From: Rossellomorea aquimaris
GTDB lineage: Bacteria > Bacillota > Bacilli > Bacillales > Bacillaceae_B
Length of the DNA: 64,000 bases
Direction of reading: 5' to 3'
NCBI RefSeq assembly: GCF_020171925.1
Contig: NZ_JAIVAR010000004.1
Coordinates: 124,001 to 188,000, forward strand
The notes beneath the pieces are model-generated. The model searched no databases and was not told the DNA's origin. It saw nothing but the letters and a program-made list of their open reading frames with translations. The translations under genes and the position numbers were made by a program. The first letter of the stretch is position 1, and each line of letters starts with the position of its first letter. Shown in pieces: positions 1 through 8,100 of this stretch.

Positions 1-367
<367 letters not shown>

Positions 368-395
368 CTAACTTATCCATCCCGTCGAATACGGT

Positions 396-929
396 TCATT
401 CAACAGAAAGATGAATCACGAACGCTTCCTTTTGAAGCAGTTCCGTCTCTACTTTATTTCCGTTCTTTTGCTGTATTTCAATCCATCGTTCCAAAACATC
501 CGTTTCTTTTAGTATACCTGTGAAATCAAATATGAAACGAGGATGTTCCTCAGAAAAATCGATGATCATCGAAAGCTGGTTTTCCGCACTGGATTCCACA
601 GTGGTTTCAAGAAGTTCCATCAATCCCTTACAGATATGGACGAGCCTTTCATCATCCAGGTATCCTGAATACCCTGCAGCCCCCACCTCAAACTCCAGCT
701 TCACCATATGCGTGGACCAGTTATATGTTAAGATCCATTCAGCCAATAATGGAAGTCTCAAATTACATAGTTTCGATTCATTCTGTGCTGTAATCACCAT
801 GGTATCGATGACTTGTTTCGCACGCTCAACCCGGTTCAATTCAAGATTGCCCTTGATCAATTGAAGATCGTTCATCCAATCATGCCGAGCATGTCTAAGT
901 GCGTCCAGAATACCCCTATTATCGCTCAT
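396..929 (-). CDS. spo0B: Sporulation initiation phosphotransferase Spo0B
   Basis: 177 residues. Spo0B is the cytoplasmic phosphotransferase of the sporulation phosphorelay, passing phosphate from Spo0F to Spo0A. The N-terminal helix contains LRHARHDWMNDLQLIKGNL; His16 in RHDWMN matches the phosphorylated histidine of the family (His30 in B. subtilis). The remainder forms the degenerate histidine-kinase-like ATPase fold (about residues 75-177), which in known Spo0B does not use ATP. The N terminus is shorter than in B. subtilis by about 14 residues. The start is ATG with GGGG-type Shine-Dalgarno. It sits 40 bases upstream of obg and is probably co-transcribed with it. Confidence 0.93.
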   Translation of the reverse strand: MSDNRGILDALRHARHDWMNDLQLIKGNLELNRVERAKQVIDTMVITAQNESKLCNLRLPLLAEWILTYNWSTHMVKLEFEVGAAGYSGYLDDERLVHICKGLMELLETTVESSAENQLSMIIDFSEEHPRFIFDFTGILKETDVLERWIEIQQKNGNKVETELLQKEAFVIHLSVE

Positions 930-1125
930 ATCATAACCCCTATACTTTAAGTGCTACTAGTTAGTATATCAAACATGGGCCTTCTACGTATATTGTTTAT
1001 GAAAAAAGTGTCGAAGGGGCAGGGTTTTGGGGTATGGAGTTGGCGGTGGGCGGGTTTTTAGTTGGCTTTCTGGATTGGAGGTGTGGTGGGATGGGGTGTT
1101 AGGGTAGATGAACTGAACGGAGGGG
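930..1125. other. G/T-rich left flank of intergenic repeat island
   Basis: Plus strand from about 1010 to 1110 is strongly G- and T-rich with very few C (runs such as ggggcagggttttgggg and ggtgggatgggg). I see no gene here. The promoter of the spo0B-obg operon is expected in the first 60 bases, but I could not pick a convincing -35/-10 pair. This skewed stretch faces an A/C-rich stretch at 1490-1625 on the other side of the repeat array. Confidence 0.5.
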
Positions 1126-1217
1126 GGCACCTCGTTACGATGGATACGTGGCTCGAACGGGGTGTGGCACCTCATCACGATGAATACCCGGCTAGATGAG
1201 GCAGCACCTTTTCACGA
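1126..1217. repeat. Three degenerate ~40-bp direct repeats
   Basis: The core ggcacctcgttacgat recurs at 1126, 1166 (ggcacctcatcacgat) and 1204 (gcaccttttcacgat), spaced 40 and about 38 bases apart. The copies diverge between the cores. There is no coding signal. These repeats lead directly into the hairpin at 1219-1250 and the 21-bp array further right. Confidence 0.7.
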
Positions 1218-1218
1218 T

Positions 1219-1250
1219 AAATAGTGTTTTTGCCTGTAAAAACACTATTT
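1219..1250. repeat. Perfect 13-bp inverted repeat (hairpin)
   Basis: aaatagtgttttt at 1219-1231 and its exact reverse complement at 1238-1250 are separated by six bases. On the plus strand it is followed by a few T residues, but no plus-strand gene ends here, so its role as a terminator is doubtful. It lies inside the spo0B-rpmA intergenic repeat island. Confidence 0.75.
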
Positions 1251-1362
1251 TTGTGAAAAAACAGAGGTTTTTTAGTCGGATCTGAACAAAATCGATAAAA
1301 AACACGATAATCACAAGTTTTGAACCCTATTTTAGCGAAATCGTAAGGCCATTGGACCAGAT

Positions 1363-1467
1363 ATTATCAAAAACAAGGTACTTATTATCAAAAAACCAAT
1401 ATTTATTATCAAAATTCAAGGTTTTATTATCGAAAATCAAGGTTTTATTATCAAATCCGAGTTTCCA
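1363..1467. repeat. Tandem array, five copies of a 21-bp unit
   Basis: The core attatc occurs at 1363, 1384, 1405, 1426 and 1447, exactly 21 bases apart, each followed by an A-run and a variable tail (for example ttattatcaaaattcaagg). Because 21 is a multiple of three, both strands read as open heptapeptide repeats here, but there is no ribosome binding site or conserved protein. I treat it as a non-coding array flanked by G/T-rich and A/C-rich stretches. Confidence 0.9.
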
Positions 1468-1484
1468 CTTCGTATATACCCCTA

Positions 1485-1630
1485 CACCTACACCCATTTC
1501 CATCATCCATACTAATTCCATGGCCATCACCATTACTAATTTCATTTCCATCAACAACAACCCTACAACTACCATCACCAATCCCAATACAATCCCCAAC
1601 CCTTAACCACCACACCAAAGCCTAATCCCT
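1485..1630. other. A/C-rich right flank of the repeat island
   Basis: Plus strand is rich in ccatcaccat- and caaccctac-type words and nearly devoid of G. Its reverse complement resembles the G/T-rich left flank in composition, though not in exact sequence. I see no gene in it. It adjoins the rpmA terminator. Confidence 0.5.
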
Positions 1631-1641
1631 TATCAAAAAAT

Positions 1642-1672
1642 AAAACTCTAACCGAAAGTCGGTTAGAGTTTT
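1642..1672 (-). terminator. Terminator after rpmA
   Basis: Inverted repeat aaaactctaaccga / tcggttagagtttt with a short loop. On the minus strand the stem is followed by a T-rich run (complement of 1634-1641). It closes the rplU-prp-rpmA operon. Confidence 0.9.
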
Positions 1673-1688
1673 CGTTAAAGATATGCGA

Positions 1689-1991
<303 letters not shown>

Positions 1992-2324
1992 CTACTTTTT
2001 GAAGGTTATTTTAATGAAATCACGATAGTCTCTTTCAATTGTTTGCAGGCTGATCACCATGCCACTAAGTAGCAGCTGGACCTTCTTATCCGTTTCTTCG
2101 GGTAAGTCGTCAGGAAAGACGCAACTGAAATATCCCCCATCGGCAGATTGCTCGATATCGGGTTCAATCCCGGTCAATGACATGATGGCATTGACACTTC
2201 CAAAAGAAACAGCAGAGGCACCGGCACAAACGATATCTTGCCCGTGTTCGGCAAAATCTGCATGACCGTCCATTGAGAAAGAACGAATTCTTTCGCCGGT
2301 CTTCTTAACGTAAACGTTAATCAT
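1992..2324 (-). CDS. prp: Prp (YsxB), cysteine protease that processes L27
   Basis: 110 residues. Ribosomal-processing cysteine protease. The catalytic pair of the family is visible: His21 in DGHADFAEHG and Cys33 in QDIVCAGASAVSFG. Known members (S. aureus Prp) remove the short N-terminal leader of bL27, and the substrate encoded immediately downstream carries that leader. Its position between rplU and rpmA is conserved in Firmicutes. Gaps to both neighbours are about 12 bases, consistent with one transcript. Confidence 0.95.
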   Translation of the reverse strand: MINVYVKKTGERIRSFSMDGHADFAEHGQDIVCAGASAVSFGSVNAIMSLTGIEPDIEQSADGGYFSCVFPDDLPEETDKKVQLLLSGMVISLQTIERDYRDFIKITFKK

Positions 2325-2335
2325 TCAATCACGCC

Positions 2336-2644
2336 TTACGCGTTGATTTGGTCAATTACAACTTTAGTGTAAGGTTGACGGTGACCTTGCTTACGACGGT
2401 AGTTCTTCTTAGGCTTGTACTTGAATACTACAAGCTTTTTCGCGCGGCCTTGTTTTTCAACCTTCGCTGTTACAGTAGCTCCATCCACTAATGGACTTCC
2501 TACTTTCACATCGTCACCACCAACGAAAAGAACCTTGTCGAATGTAACTGTATCACCTTCGTTTGCGTTTAGCTTCTCGATGTAGATCTCTTGACCAGCT
2601 TCTACACGGATTTGCTTACCACCTGTTTCGATAATTGCGTACAT
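2336..2644 (-). CDS. rplU: Ribosomal protein bL21
   Basis: 102 residues, normal length for L21. Opens [18 protein letters not shown], the family signature, and ends with the basic RNA-binding segment [17 protein letters not shown]. It binds 23S rRNA in the large subunit. The ATG has an AAGGAGG ribosome binding site 7 bases upstream. First gene of the operon and preceded by a structured leader, so expression is probably autoregulated. Confidence 0.97.
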   Translation of the reverse strand: MYAIIETGGKQIRVEAGQEIYIEKLNANEGDTVTFDKVLFVGGDDVKVGSPLVDGATVTAKVEKQGRAKKLVVFKYKPKKNYRRKQGHRQPYTKVVIDQINA

Positions 2645-2758
2645 AATCGCACCTCCTTAATAAACTCAGACTCGCCAATCACAGGTGTTGGAATGCTCCA
2701 TCCTTTAAGACCTGTTCTGAGCGGTTGTAGCACGGGTGCTACAATCAATAACATTAGA
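2645..2758 (-). promoter_or_regulatory. Putative L21 ribosomal-protein leader
   Basis: The untranslated region between the promoter and rplU has a strong hairpin (ttgtagcac / gtgctacaa, 2724-2743) and conserved-looking text GGCGAGTC and AGGAGGTGCG close to the start codon. Low-GC Gram-positives carry an L21 leader RNA exactly here, thought to bind L21 and repress the operon. The match is by position and partial sequence recollection; a covariance-model search would decide it. Confidence 0.65.
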
Positions 2759-2788
2759 ATCCTATCACAGAATCGAATAGAGTGTCAA
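2759..2788 (-). promoter_or_regulatory. SigA-type promoter of rplU-prp-rpmA
   Basis: On the minus strand TTGACA (2783-2788), 18 bases, then TAGGAT (2759-2764) preceded by TGA as an extended -10. It lies about 120 bases upstream of rplU, just before the leader hairpin. Confidence 0.75.
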
Positions 2789-2803
2789 TATAATTCATGA
2801 AAT

Positions 2804-4249
2804 TCATCTCATCTTTCCGATTTGATAAAAGGGATGTGGATGCTCGCTCACCTGAAGGTCGAGCTTCACCTTCAATGCCTTCTCCAATCTCTGCACATGA
2901 GTATGACCGATTCCGGCAAATACATCAAGTACCTCTTTCGTACCTTCTATATGGATCTCCTCTAAATCGCTCCCCTGATATTCCCACAGTTCTCGCTCCA
3001 GCTGGAACGCCTTGCTTTCAGGACTGATGACGCGGCCCGTCCCGCTGCAGACCGGGCAAGGCACCGTTAGATAGTCATTCAAGCTTGGCCTGGACCGCTT
3101 CCTGGTCAGTTCAAGGACACCGAGCTCCGTGAACCCCAATACGGTCGTACGCTGGGAATCATCTTGAAGGGCCCTTTGGAAGGTAGCCACCACTTCCTGG
3201 CGGTGACTTTCCCGTTTCATATCGATGAAATCTATCAGGATGATCCCGCTGATATTCCTTAGAACCAGCTGCTTTGCAATTTCTTTGGCTGCCGACACAT
3301 TCGTTTTCAGGACGGTCTGTTCAAGGTCATCCTTCCCGGTGAATTTTCCTGAATTGACGTCGATCACGGTGAGGGCTTCCGTTGATTCCACTAGAAGGAA
3401 TGCACCGCTATCAAGCCACACGACTTTTTTGAGGGCATTTTTCCAAACGGAAGAGACTTCAAAATGCCGGAAAATATTTTCCTTCCCCTGATACAGCTCA
3501 ATCGACCACTTCTTATCATGGTGCGTGACAATCCAATCCTGCAGCTGATGAAAACTCTCCTGATCATCAACATAAACTCTTCCGCCCGCTCCTTTTTCCA
3601 ATTGCACTTGCAGATCCTTTAAGAATGGATCCTCTTTAAACAGGAGGGATGGTGCCTTTTTTCGCCTGCTCATTGATTCAAGGCGCTGAAAGTTCTTCCT
3701 CAATCCGTCCAGTTCTTCAACCAGCGCTTCTTTTCCTGCACTGGAAGCTTTTGTACGGAAAACGACTCCTTCCGATTCGTCTTTCCATTCCCTTCCGGTG
3801 CGTTTCAACTCGCGCCTTACATCGTCATCCAATTTTTTCGAAACGGCAACATAATGTCCCTCCGGCATGTATACAAGATGTTCACCCTTCAGCTCGATGA
3901 CGGCAGACAATTTCGGTCCCTTCGTCCCAACAGCATCCTTCGTCACCTGCACAAGGATTTTCTGACCTTCATGCACACATTTCGATATTGGTAGAGCTGC
4001 CTCACCACTTTGGTAAGCCGCAACATTTTGAGGAAAATCCTTTTCATGTAGGTAGCCGTTCTTATCGTAGCCGATATCAACGAATGCGGCACCGAGGCCT
4101 TTCTGTACCTTGACCACTTTCGCAAAATAAATATTTCCTGTCAGTGTTTCTTCTTGTGGCTGATAGGTGTACAGCCCGGCGACCTTTTGATCTTTCTTCA
4201 GAACCCAGCGTTTTTCCCTGCCTTTTCCGTGCACAATGATCTCTTCCAA
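2804..4249 (-). CDS. rng: Ribonuclease G/E family endoribonuclease
   Basis: 481 residues, the length of RNase G rather than RNase E (no long C-terminal scaffold). An S1-like RNA-binding segment runs from about residue 35 to 120. The DNase-I-like catalytic core has the two metal-binding aspartates in TVIDVNSGKF (Asp297) and ILIDFIDM (Asp340). A Zn-link motif CPVC (398-401) follows. The family cleaves single-stranded RNA in rRNA maturation and mRNA decay. The start is TTG with GAGGGAG upstream. It lies between spoIVFB and rplU, separated from spoIVFB by a terminator. B. subtilis has no homologue; several other Bacillaceae carry it here. Confidence 0.93.
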   Translation of the reverse strand: MEEIIVHGKGREKRWVLKKDQKVAGLYTYQPQEETLTGNIYFAKVVKVQKGLGAAFVDIGYDKNGYLHEKDFPQNVAAYQSGEAALPISKCVHEGQKILVQVTKDAVGTKGPKLSAVIELKGEHLVYMPEGHYVAVSKKLDDDVRRELKRTGREWKDESEGVVFRTKASSAGKEALVEELDGLRKNFQRLESMSRRKKAPSLLFKEDPFLKDLQVQLEKGAGGRVYVDDQESFHQLQDWIVTHHDKKWSIELYQGKENIFRHFEVSSVWKNALKKVVWLDSGAFLLVESTEALTVIDVNSGKFTGKDDLEQTVLKTNVSAAKEIAKQLVLRNISGIILIDFIDMKRESHRQEVVATFQRALQDDSQRTTVLGFTELGVLELTRKRSRPSLNDYLTVPCPVCSGTGRVISPESKAFQLERELWEYQGSDLEEIHIEGTKEVLDVFAGIGHTHVQRLEKALKVKLDLQVSEHPHPFYQIGKMR

Positions 4250-4301
4250 CGGGGACTCCCTCTTTTCTATATAAACGTCACTTATACCTCCACAAAAAAG
4301 A

Positions 4302-4328
4302 AAAGGAATGACACGAAGTCAAACCTTT
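4302..4328 (-). terminator. Terminator after spoIVFB
   Basis: Minus-strand hairpin with arms AAAGG-tt-TGAC and GTCA-tt-CCTTT followed by TCTTTTTT. It separates the spoIVF operon from rng. Confidence 0.7.
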
Positions 4329-4372
4329 TGAGTAGTTTCCACTATTCACTTTATACAGTCTCACGGTTTTCG

Positions 4373-5239
4373 TCAATAAAGGTAGAGAAGATCCTTCGTT
4401 TTTGCATTCGTCATCTTTTCAGCAAAAAATGCATGAAGGAGTTCATATTCATCAAGCTTCCCGACTTCCGTTCCCTGTTCCAGGACAACGAGCGGATGCT
4501 TCACGCCGCGTTGAAACCGTTCGACGACCGTGATCAACGTTTCATCCCCATCAATCGGAAGAGGTTTTAAGTCCCTGAATTGATGACTGTTCCCGTAGTA
4601 CCGCTCCAACAGGAATTTCATGAAGTTATATCTTCTCTGCTTCCAATCCGTCCATAATGAAAAGTACAAGAACGAGAGCACGATCCATAAATTCAGATGA
4701 AACGGTGCAATCAACAGGATCGAAAGGTGAAACAGTATGAGAAGGAAGAGGGAGCTGACCAGCGTGATTTCATATGCTTTCAAATAATTGAACTTAAGCG
4801 AAAGGAGCAATGAGATGAGCTTCCCTCCATCGAGCGGCCAGATCGGCAGCAGGTTGAAGAGCAGGACCATCAGATTCAACTGAAGGAACAATACGTAGAC
4901 ATCCCCGCTGATGACACCGCCTTTCAGCAAGAGCCAGCCCGCCAGTACGAGCCAGGCATGCTGAAGGGGACCCGATGCAATCACCCAGAACTCTTCACGT
5001 AGGGAACGATTTCCGTGTTCGTCCATTTCAGCCACTCCCCCGAATGGGAGAAGGGAGATCCTTTTCACTCTCCATGAAAAATAATGAGCCATTACCCCAT
5101 GCCCGAGCTCATGGATGGTAATGATCAAAAGCAGCATGATCAACTCCATGAAGTGGGCGGTCGCAATGCCTATGGCCATCACAAGCCAGAGCAATGGATG
5201 AATATAGAGCTTCTTTACTGCCGAAGTGAAATTAGTCAA
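4373..5239 (-). CDS. spoIVFB: SpoIVFB, intramembrane metalloprotease for pro-sigmaK
   Basis: 288 residues, several membrane segments. Site-2 protease (M50) that cleaves pro-sigmaK in the mother-cell-derived forespore membrane. The zinc site is complete: HELGH at 43-47 and Asp137 in NLLPIWPLDGG, the same numbering as B. subtilis. A C-terminal cytoplasmic domain (about 200-288) resembles the CBS domain that senses ATP in known SpoIVFB. The start is TTG, inside the last codons of spoIVFA (8-base overlap), with AGGTG upstream, implying translational coupling. SpoIVFA is the known regulator of this protease. Confidence 0.96.
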   Translation of the reverse strand: MTNFTSAVKKLYIHPLLWLVMAIGIATAHFMELIMLLLIITIHELGHGVMAHYFSWRVKRISLLPFGGVAEMDEHGNRSLREEFWVIASGPLQHAWLVLAGWLLLKGGVISGDVYVLFLQLNLMVLLFNLLPIWPLDGGKLISLLLSLKFNYLKAYEITLVSSLFLLILFHLSILLIAPFHLNLWIVLSFLYFSLWTDWKQRRYNFMKFLLERYYGNSHQFRDLKPLPIDGDETLITVVERFQRGVKHPLVVLEQGTEVGKLDEYELLHAFFAEKMTNAKTKDLLYLY

Positions 5240-6020
5240 ATGATATCACCTGTATCGGGTCGACGAATTCATCACCCATTTTGATGGCAAAATAAAATTC
5301 CCCTGAAACATTGCTTTCACTGCTGGTAGATACTTTTCCGACCGCAGTGCCTTTATCCACATATTCATATTGATTCACGTCAATGGATTCAAGATGACCA
5401 TACCATGATTCAGACTTATCTTTATGCTGGATGACCACCGTATTCCCGAGCTTATCTTTCTTTCCGGCAAATATGATCAATCCCCCTTTCATCGCCGCCA
5501 CGTCTTCACCGAATTCGGTCTGAAGCATGATTCCCTGCCCGTTGGTTTTAAAATTTTCCACCACTTTCCCTGATACCGGTCTTGCATATTCGTCCGTTTC
5601 AACGACTGTCTGTGAACCTTCATCTTTCGTCGAGCCAGGGAGCAAGGCAAGCGGCTTTCCGAATTGCTCTTCATACCACGAGGAAATGGAAGCAAATTGG
5701 AATTCAGATTCCATCGTTCGGTTCACTACCGTTTTTGCATCATCAAAAACCGGAGAAGGACTTTTAAACATGATTGCCGTGAGGAGGACCATGATGCCCG
5801 CCCCCAACACTTTCATGATGAATGCCTCTTTCTTGAATAAAGGATGAAAGCCTTCTGGCGGTGGGCCACCTTCAAAGCTCGAATACCGCTCTGCCCCGTA
5901 GCGCTCTTCATCACTAGGTAGGAAATAAGACCCATTGTTGTAGCTCCGCTTCGAACTCATTTGATTCGTTCTCTTCCTCTTTGCGATCTGCCTTCTGATC
6001 TCATCCGCTCGATTCCCCAT
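5232..6020 (-). CDS. spoIVFA: SpoIVFA, regulator of SpoIVFB
   Basis: 262 residues from the ATG at 6018-6020, chosen because AAGGA lies 9 bases upstream and because the product then begins MGNRADEIRRQIAKRKR, like B. subtilis SpoIVFA. A basic cytoplasmic N terminus is followed by one membrane segment (about 68-85) and a C-terminal M23/LytM-like domain (about 165-260) lacking a complete zinc site. In the known system SpoIVFA anchors SpoIVFB with BofA and is cleaved by forespore proteases to release inhibition. A candidate SigE promoter lies 71-99 bases upstream. Confidence 0.94.
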   Translation of the reverse strand: MGNRADEIRRQIAKRKRTNQMSSKRSYNNGSYFLPSDEERYGAERYSSFEGGPPPEGFHPLFKKEAFIMKVLGAGIMVLLTAIMFKSPSPVFDDAKTVVNRTMESEFQFASISSWYEEQFGKPLALLPGSTKDEGSQTVVETDEYARPVSGKVVENFKTNGQGIMLQTEFGEDVAAMKGGLIIFAGKKDKLGNTVVIQHKDKSESWYGHLESIDVNQYEYVDKGTAVGKVSTSSESNVSGEFYFAIKMGDEFVDPIQVISFD

Positions 6021-6090
6021 GAACACCATTCCTTTTTATTAGATATTGTCCGGCTCCGCGCCAAACGAACCTGTTCTATTCGCATGCTAC

Positions 6091-6119
6091 AATGTATGAC
6101 TTGTCCGAAGGGATTATTC
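6091..6119 (-). promoter_or_regulatory. Candidate SigE promoter of spoIVFA-spoIVFB
   Basis: Minus strand reads GAATAAT (6113-6119), 14 bases, then CATACATT (6091-6098). This fits the SigE consensus (-35 kmATATT, -10 CATACAnT) with one mismatch in the -35. In B. subtilis spoIVF is transcribed by SigE, so identity and context agree. Confidence 0.7.
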
Positions 6120-6205
6120 ACGAATGTGGACAAAATTTGTGTTGGACGGTGGCGGGCTGTAGGCGGGTATTACGGGAGTAGAGAGTGGAGCCATTCCCTC
6201 TCTTT

Positions 6206-6355
6206 TGTTGTGCCAGGCACAAATCACCCCGTTTGTGCCTGGCTCAAATCAACCCTTTTGTGCCTGGCTCAAATCAACCCTTTTGTGCCTGGCTCAAATC
6301 AACCCTTTTGTGCCTGGCTCAAACCATCCCTTTTGTGCCTGGCACCAAACATCAC
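6206..6355. repeat. Tandem array, six copies of a 25-bp unit
   Basis: Copies begin at 6206, 6231, 6256, 6281, 6306 and 6331; the inner unit is ttttgtgcctggctcaaat plus caaccc, and three inner copies are nearly identical. The first and last copies differ: they carry gtgccaggcac (6210-6220) and gtgcctggcac (6335-6345), and 6210-6223 is the exact reverse complement of 6332-6345. The array ends can therefore pair with each other. A 25-bp period shifts frame, so it does not encode a peptide repeat. Confidence 0.93.
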
Positions 6356-6377
6356 CCCACCCGCCCGAACATTCCAA

Positions 6378-6414
6378 ATAAAAAACCGACAGTATCCAAA
6401 GGACACTGCCGGTT
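6378..6414 (-). terminator. Terminator after minD
   Basis: Minus strand AACCGGCAGTGTCC loop GATACTGTCGGTT followed by TTTTATT. It closes the mreCD-minCD transcript, immediately before the 25-bp array. Confidence 0.9.
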
Positions 6415-6435
6415 ATTGAAAAGTCTATTAAACTG

Positions 6436-7239
6436 TCAAGCTTTGACGCCGAATAGTTTTTTGATTTTAGTAAACATGCCTGTTTTGTTTTCATCGAGCG
6501 ATTGCAGCGGGACGGATTCGCCGAGGATGCGCCTCGCGATATTCCGGTAGGCAATCGACGCTTTGCTTGAGGCATCCAGTGCGATCGGCTCCCCTTTATT
6601 GGACGACTTGATGACATTGTCATCGTCGGCGACGATCCCGAGGAGATCGATTGATAGATGCGCAGTGATTTCATCGACATCGAGCATTTCACCATTTTTC
6701 ATCATGTGGCTGCGGATCCGGTTGATGACCAACTTTGGCGGTTCGATGTCTTCTTTTTCAAGAAGTCCGATGATCCGGTCTGCATCACGGACGGCGGAAA
6801 TTTCAGGGGTGGTGACGACGATGGCACGGTCGGCACCTGCCACTGCATTTTTGTATCCCTGTTCGATTCCTGCCGGACAGTCGATTATGATGTAATCATA
6901 ATCCTGCTTCAAGTCCGTGACCAGCTTCTTCATCTGTTCAGGATTGACGGCAGATTTATCACTCGTCTGGGCGGCAGGCAGAAGGAACAGCTTGTCCTCG
7001 AACCGTTTGTCCTTCACGAGCGCCTGATGGATCTTACAGCGCCCTTCGACAACATCGACTAAATCATAAATGATCCGGTTTTCGAGTCCCATGATGACAT
7101 CGAGGTTCCTGAGACCGATATCCGTATCAATCAGGCAGACTTTTTTTCCTTGTAGAGCTAATGCTGTACCAACATTGGCAGAAGTCGTGGTCTTACCCAC
7201 TCCACCTTTACCTGAAGTAACAACTATGGCTTCACCCAC
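6436..7239 (-). CDS. minD: Septum-site ATPase MinD
   Basis: 267 residues. ParA/MinD ATPase that recruits MinC to the membrane and restricts division to midcell. The deviant Walker A GKGGVGKTTTS is at about residues 10-20, followed by DTDIGLRNLD. The C terminus (MFTKIKKLFGVKA) is the amphipathic helix that anchors the ATP-bound form to membrane. The start is GTG with GGAGG 8 bases upstream, inside the end of minC (gap of one base), so the two are probably translationally coupled. Order mreB-mreC-mreD-minC-minD is that of B. subtilis. Confidence 0.97.
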   Translation of the reverse strand: MGEAIVVTSGKGGVGKTTTSANVGTALALQGKKVCLIDTDIGLRNLDVIMGLENRIIYDLVDVVEGRCKIHQALVKDKRFEDKLFLLPAAQTSDKSAVNPEQMKKLVTDLKQDYDYIIIDCPAGIEQGYKNAVAGADRAIVVTTPEISAVRDADRIIGLLEKEDIEPPKLVINRIRSHMMKNGEMLDVDEITAHLSIDLLGIVADDDNVIKSSNKGEPIALDASSKASIAYRNIARRILGESVPLQSLDENKTGMFTKIKKLFGVKA

Positions 7240-7240
7240 A

Positions 7241-7921
7241 TTAGCTTCCTCCTTTAAAACTCGTAATATTGGGTCTAAGATGCTTTAATACTTGAAGGCG
7301 ATCGACCACGATCTGGCCTTCTTCATCTATATAGGCACATTCCATATCATGCTGGTCCTCATCAAGGGGACGATCAGGGGCGCGGTTCAAACAGTCTGCG
7401 ATGCGCAGCTGCGAGGGGAGCATTTTTGAAGCCACGATGACGGCTTCCCCTTTCCCGTTACAGCCCGCATGAGCGATGCCTTTTAAAGCACCCATTATGT
7501 AGATATTTCCTCCTGCATTGATCCTGCCTCCGGGATTCACATCCCCGATGATCAGCATATCCCCAGGGGTCTCAATCACCTGACCCGAGCGGATGACACC
7601 TGTCAGGGTGTCTATATTTCTCTCATTCATTAATTTTTCTGCTTCATTTTTTGTGACAACATTGCTCCATACTTCATTCACTACCAGATTGCGTTTTTGC
7701 CTGACAATTTCCTTCAGCTCTTCTGTTTGATCCTCTGTCAAATAGCGGTTGCCTGCTTGGATATTTACCGTGAGCAAAGGGGTTCCCTCTGTTTCGCGGT
7801 AATGGGCAGACAGCTTTTCGTCCAGCTCCTTCTTAACATCGTCGAACGAGCATTGATCATTGAGATGAAGGGTGAGTCCTTCTTTCGTACCCTTAATCAT
7901 TACGTTTGGTTTCTTTTTCAT
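7241..7921 (-). CDS. minC: Septum-site inhibitor MinC
   Basis: About 226 residues from the ATG at 7919-7921. The C-terminal domain has the beta-helix signature IGDVNPGGRINAGGNIYIMG typical of MinC, which binds MinD; the N-terminal domain inhibits FtsZ. I chose this start because the product then begins MKKKPNVMIKGTKEGL like known MinC; an in-frame ATG at 7958-7960 would add 13 residues, and both starts have Shine-Dalgarno sequences at slightly long distance. The start is therefore uncertain while the identity is not. Confidence 0.94.
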   Translation of the reverse strand: MKKKPNVMIKGTKEGLTLHLNDQCSFDDVKKELDEKLSAHYRETEGTPLLTVNIQAGNRYLTEDQTEELKEIVRQKRNLVVNEVWSNVVTKNEAEKLMNERNIDTLTGVIRSGQVIETPGDMLIIGDVNPGGRINAGGNIYIMGALKGIAHAGCNGKGEAVIVASKMLPSQLRIADCLNRAPDRPLDEDQHDMECAYIDEEGQIVVDRLQVLKHLRPNITSFKGGS

Positions 7922-8034
7922 TGCGCTATTTTTCACCTCAGTCGTGTACAAATTCGACATAAGTATGTATATTTCCTCTTTTTTAAACGTCTAATTACAA
8001 AACTTTCTTACTAGATGAACGAGCCTATTAAACA

Positions 8035-8080
8035 CCGCACGTTCCGCATCCCCCCAAGGGAGTGTACGAGGGACGTGCGG
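8035..8080 (-). terminator. Hairpin between mreD and minC (possible attenuator)
   Basis: Arms ccgcacgt (8035-8042) and acgtgcgg (8073-8080) enclose a GC-rich loop. On the minus strand only a short TGTTTAAT follows, so it may attenuate rather than terminate transcription from mreCD into minCD. Confidence 0.45.
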
Positions 8081-8100
8081 AGCTTGGGCAAGTGATTCTA

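Noticed and set aside
1327..1606. Open frames on both strands across the 21-bp array, encoding heptapeptide repeats such as FDNKTLN and LLSKIKV
   Set aside because: The 21-base period keeps frames open by arithmetic. There is no ribosome binding site, the flanks are low complexity, and the sister arrays with 20- or 25-base periods cannot code.
6206..6355. CRISPR array
   Set aside because: The 25-base units are contiguous with no unique spacers, and no cas genes are near. The same applies to the 20- and 21-bp arrays.
6185..6550. Plus-strand open frame over the 25-bp array running into minD
   Set aside because: It is antisense to minD, and its peptide repeats come from the non-codon period. 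No start signal.
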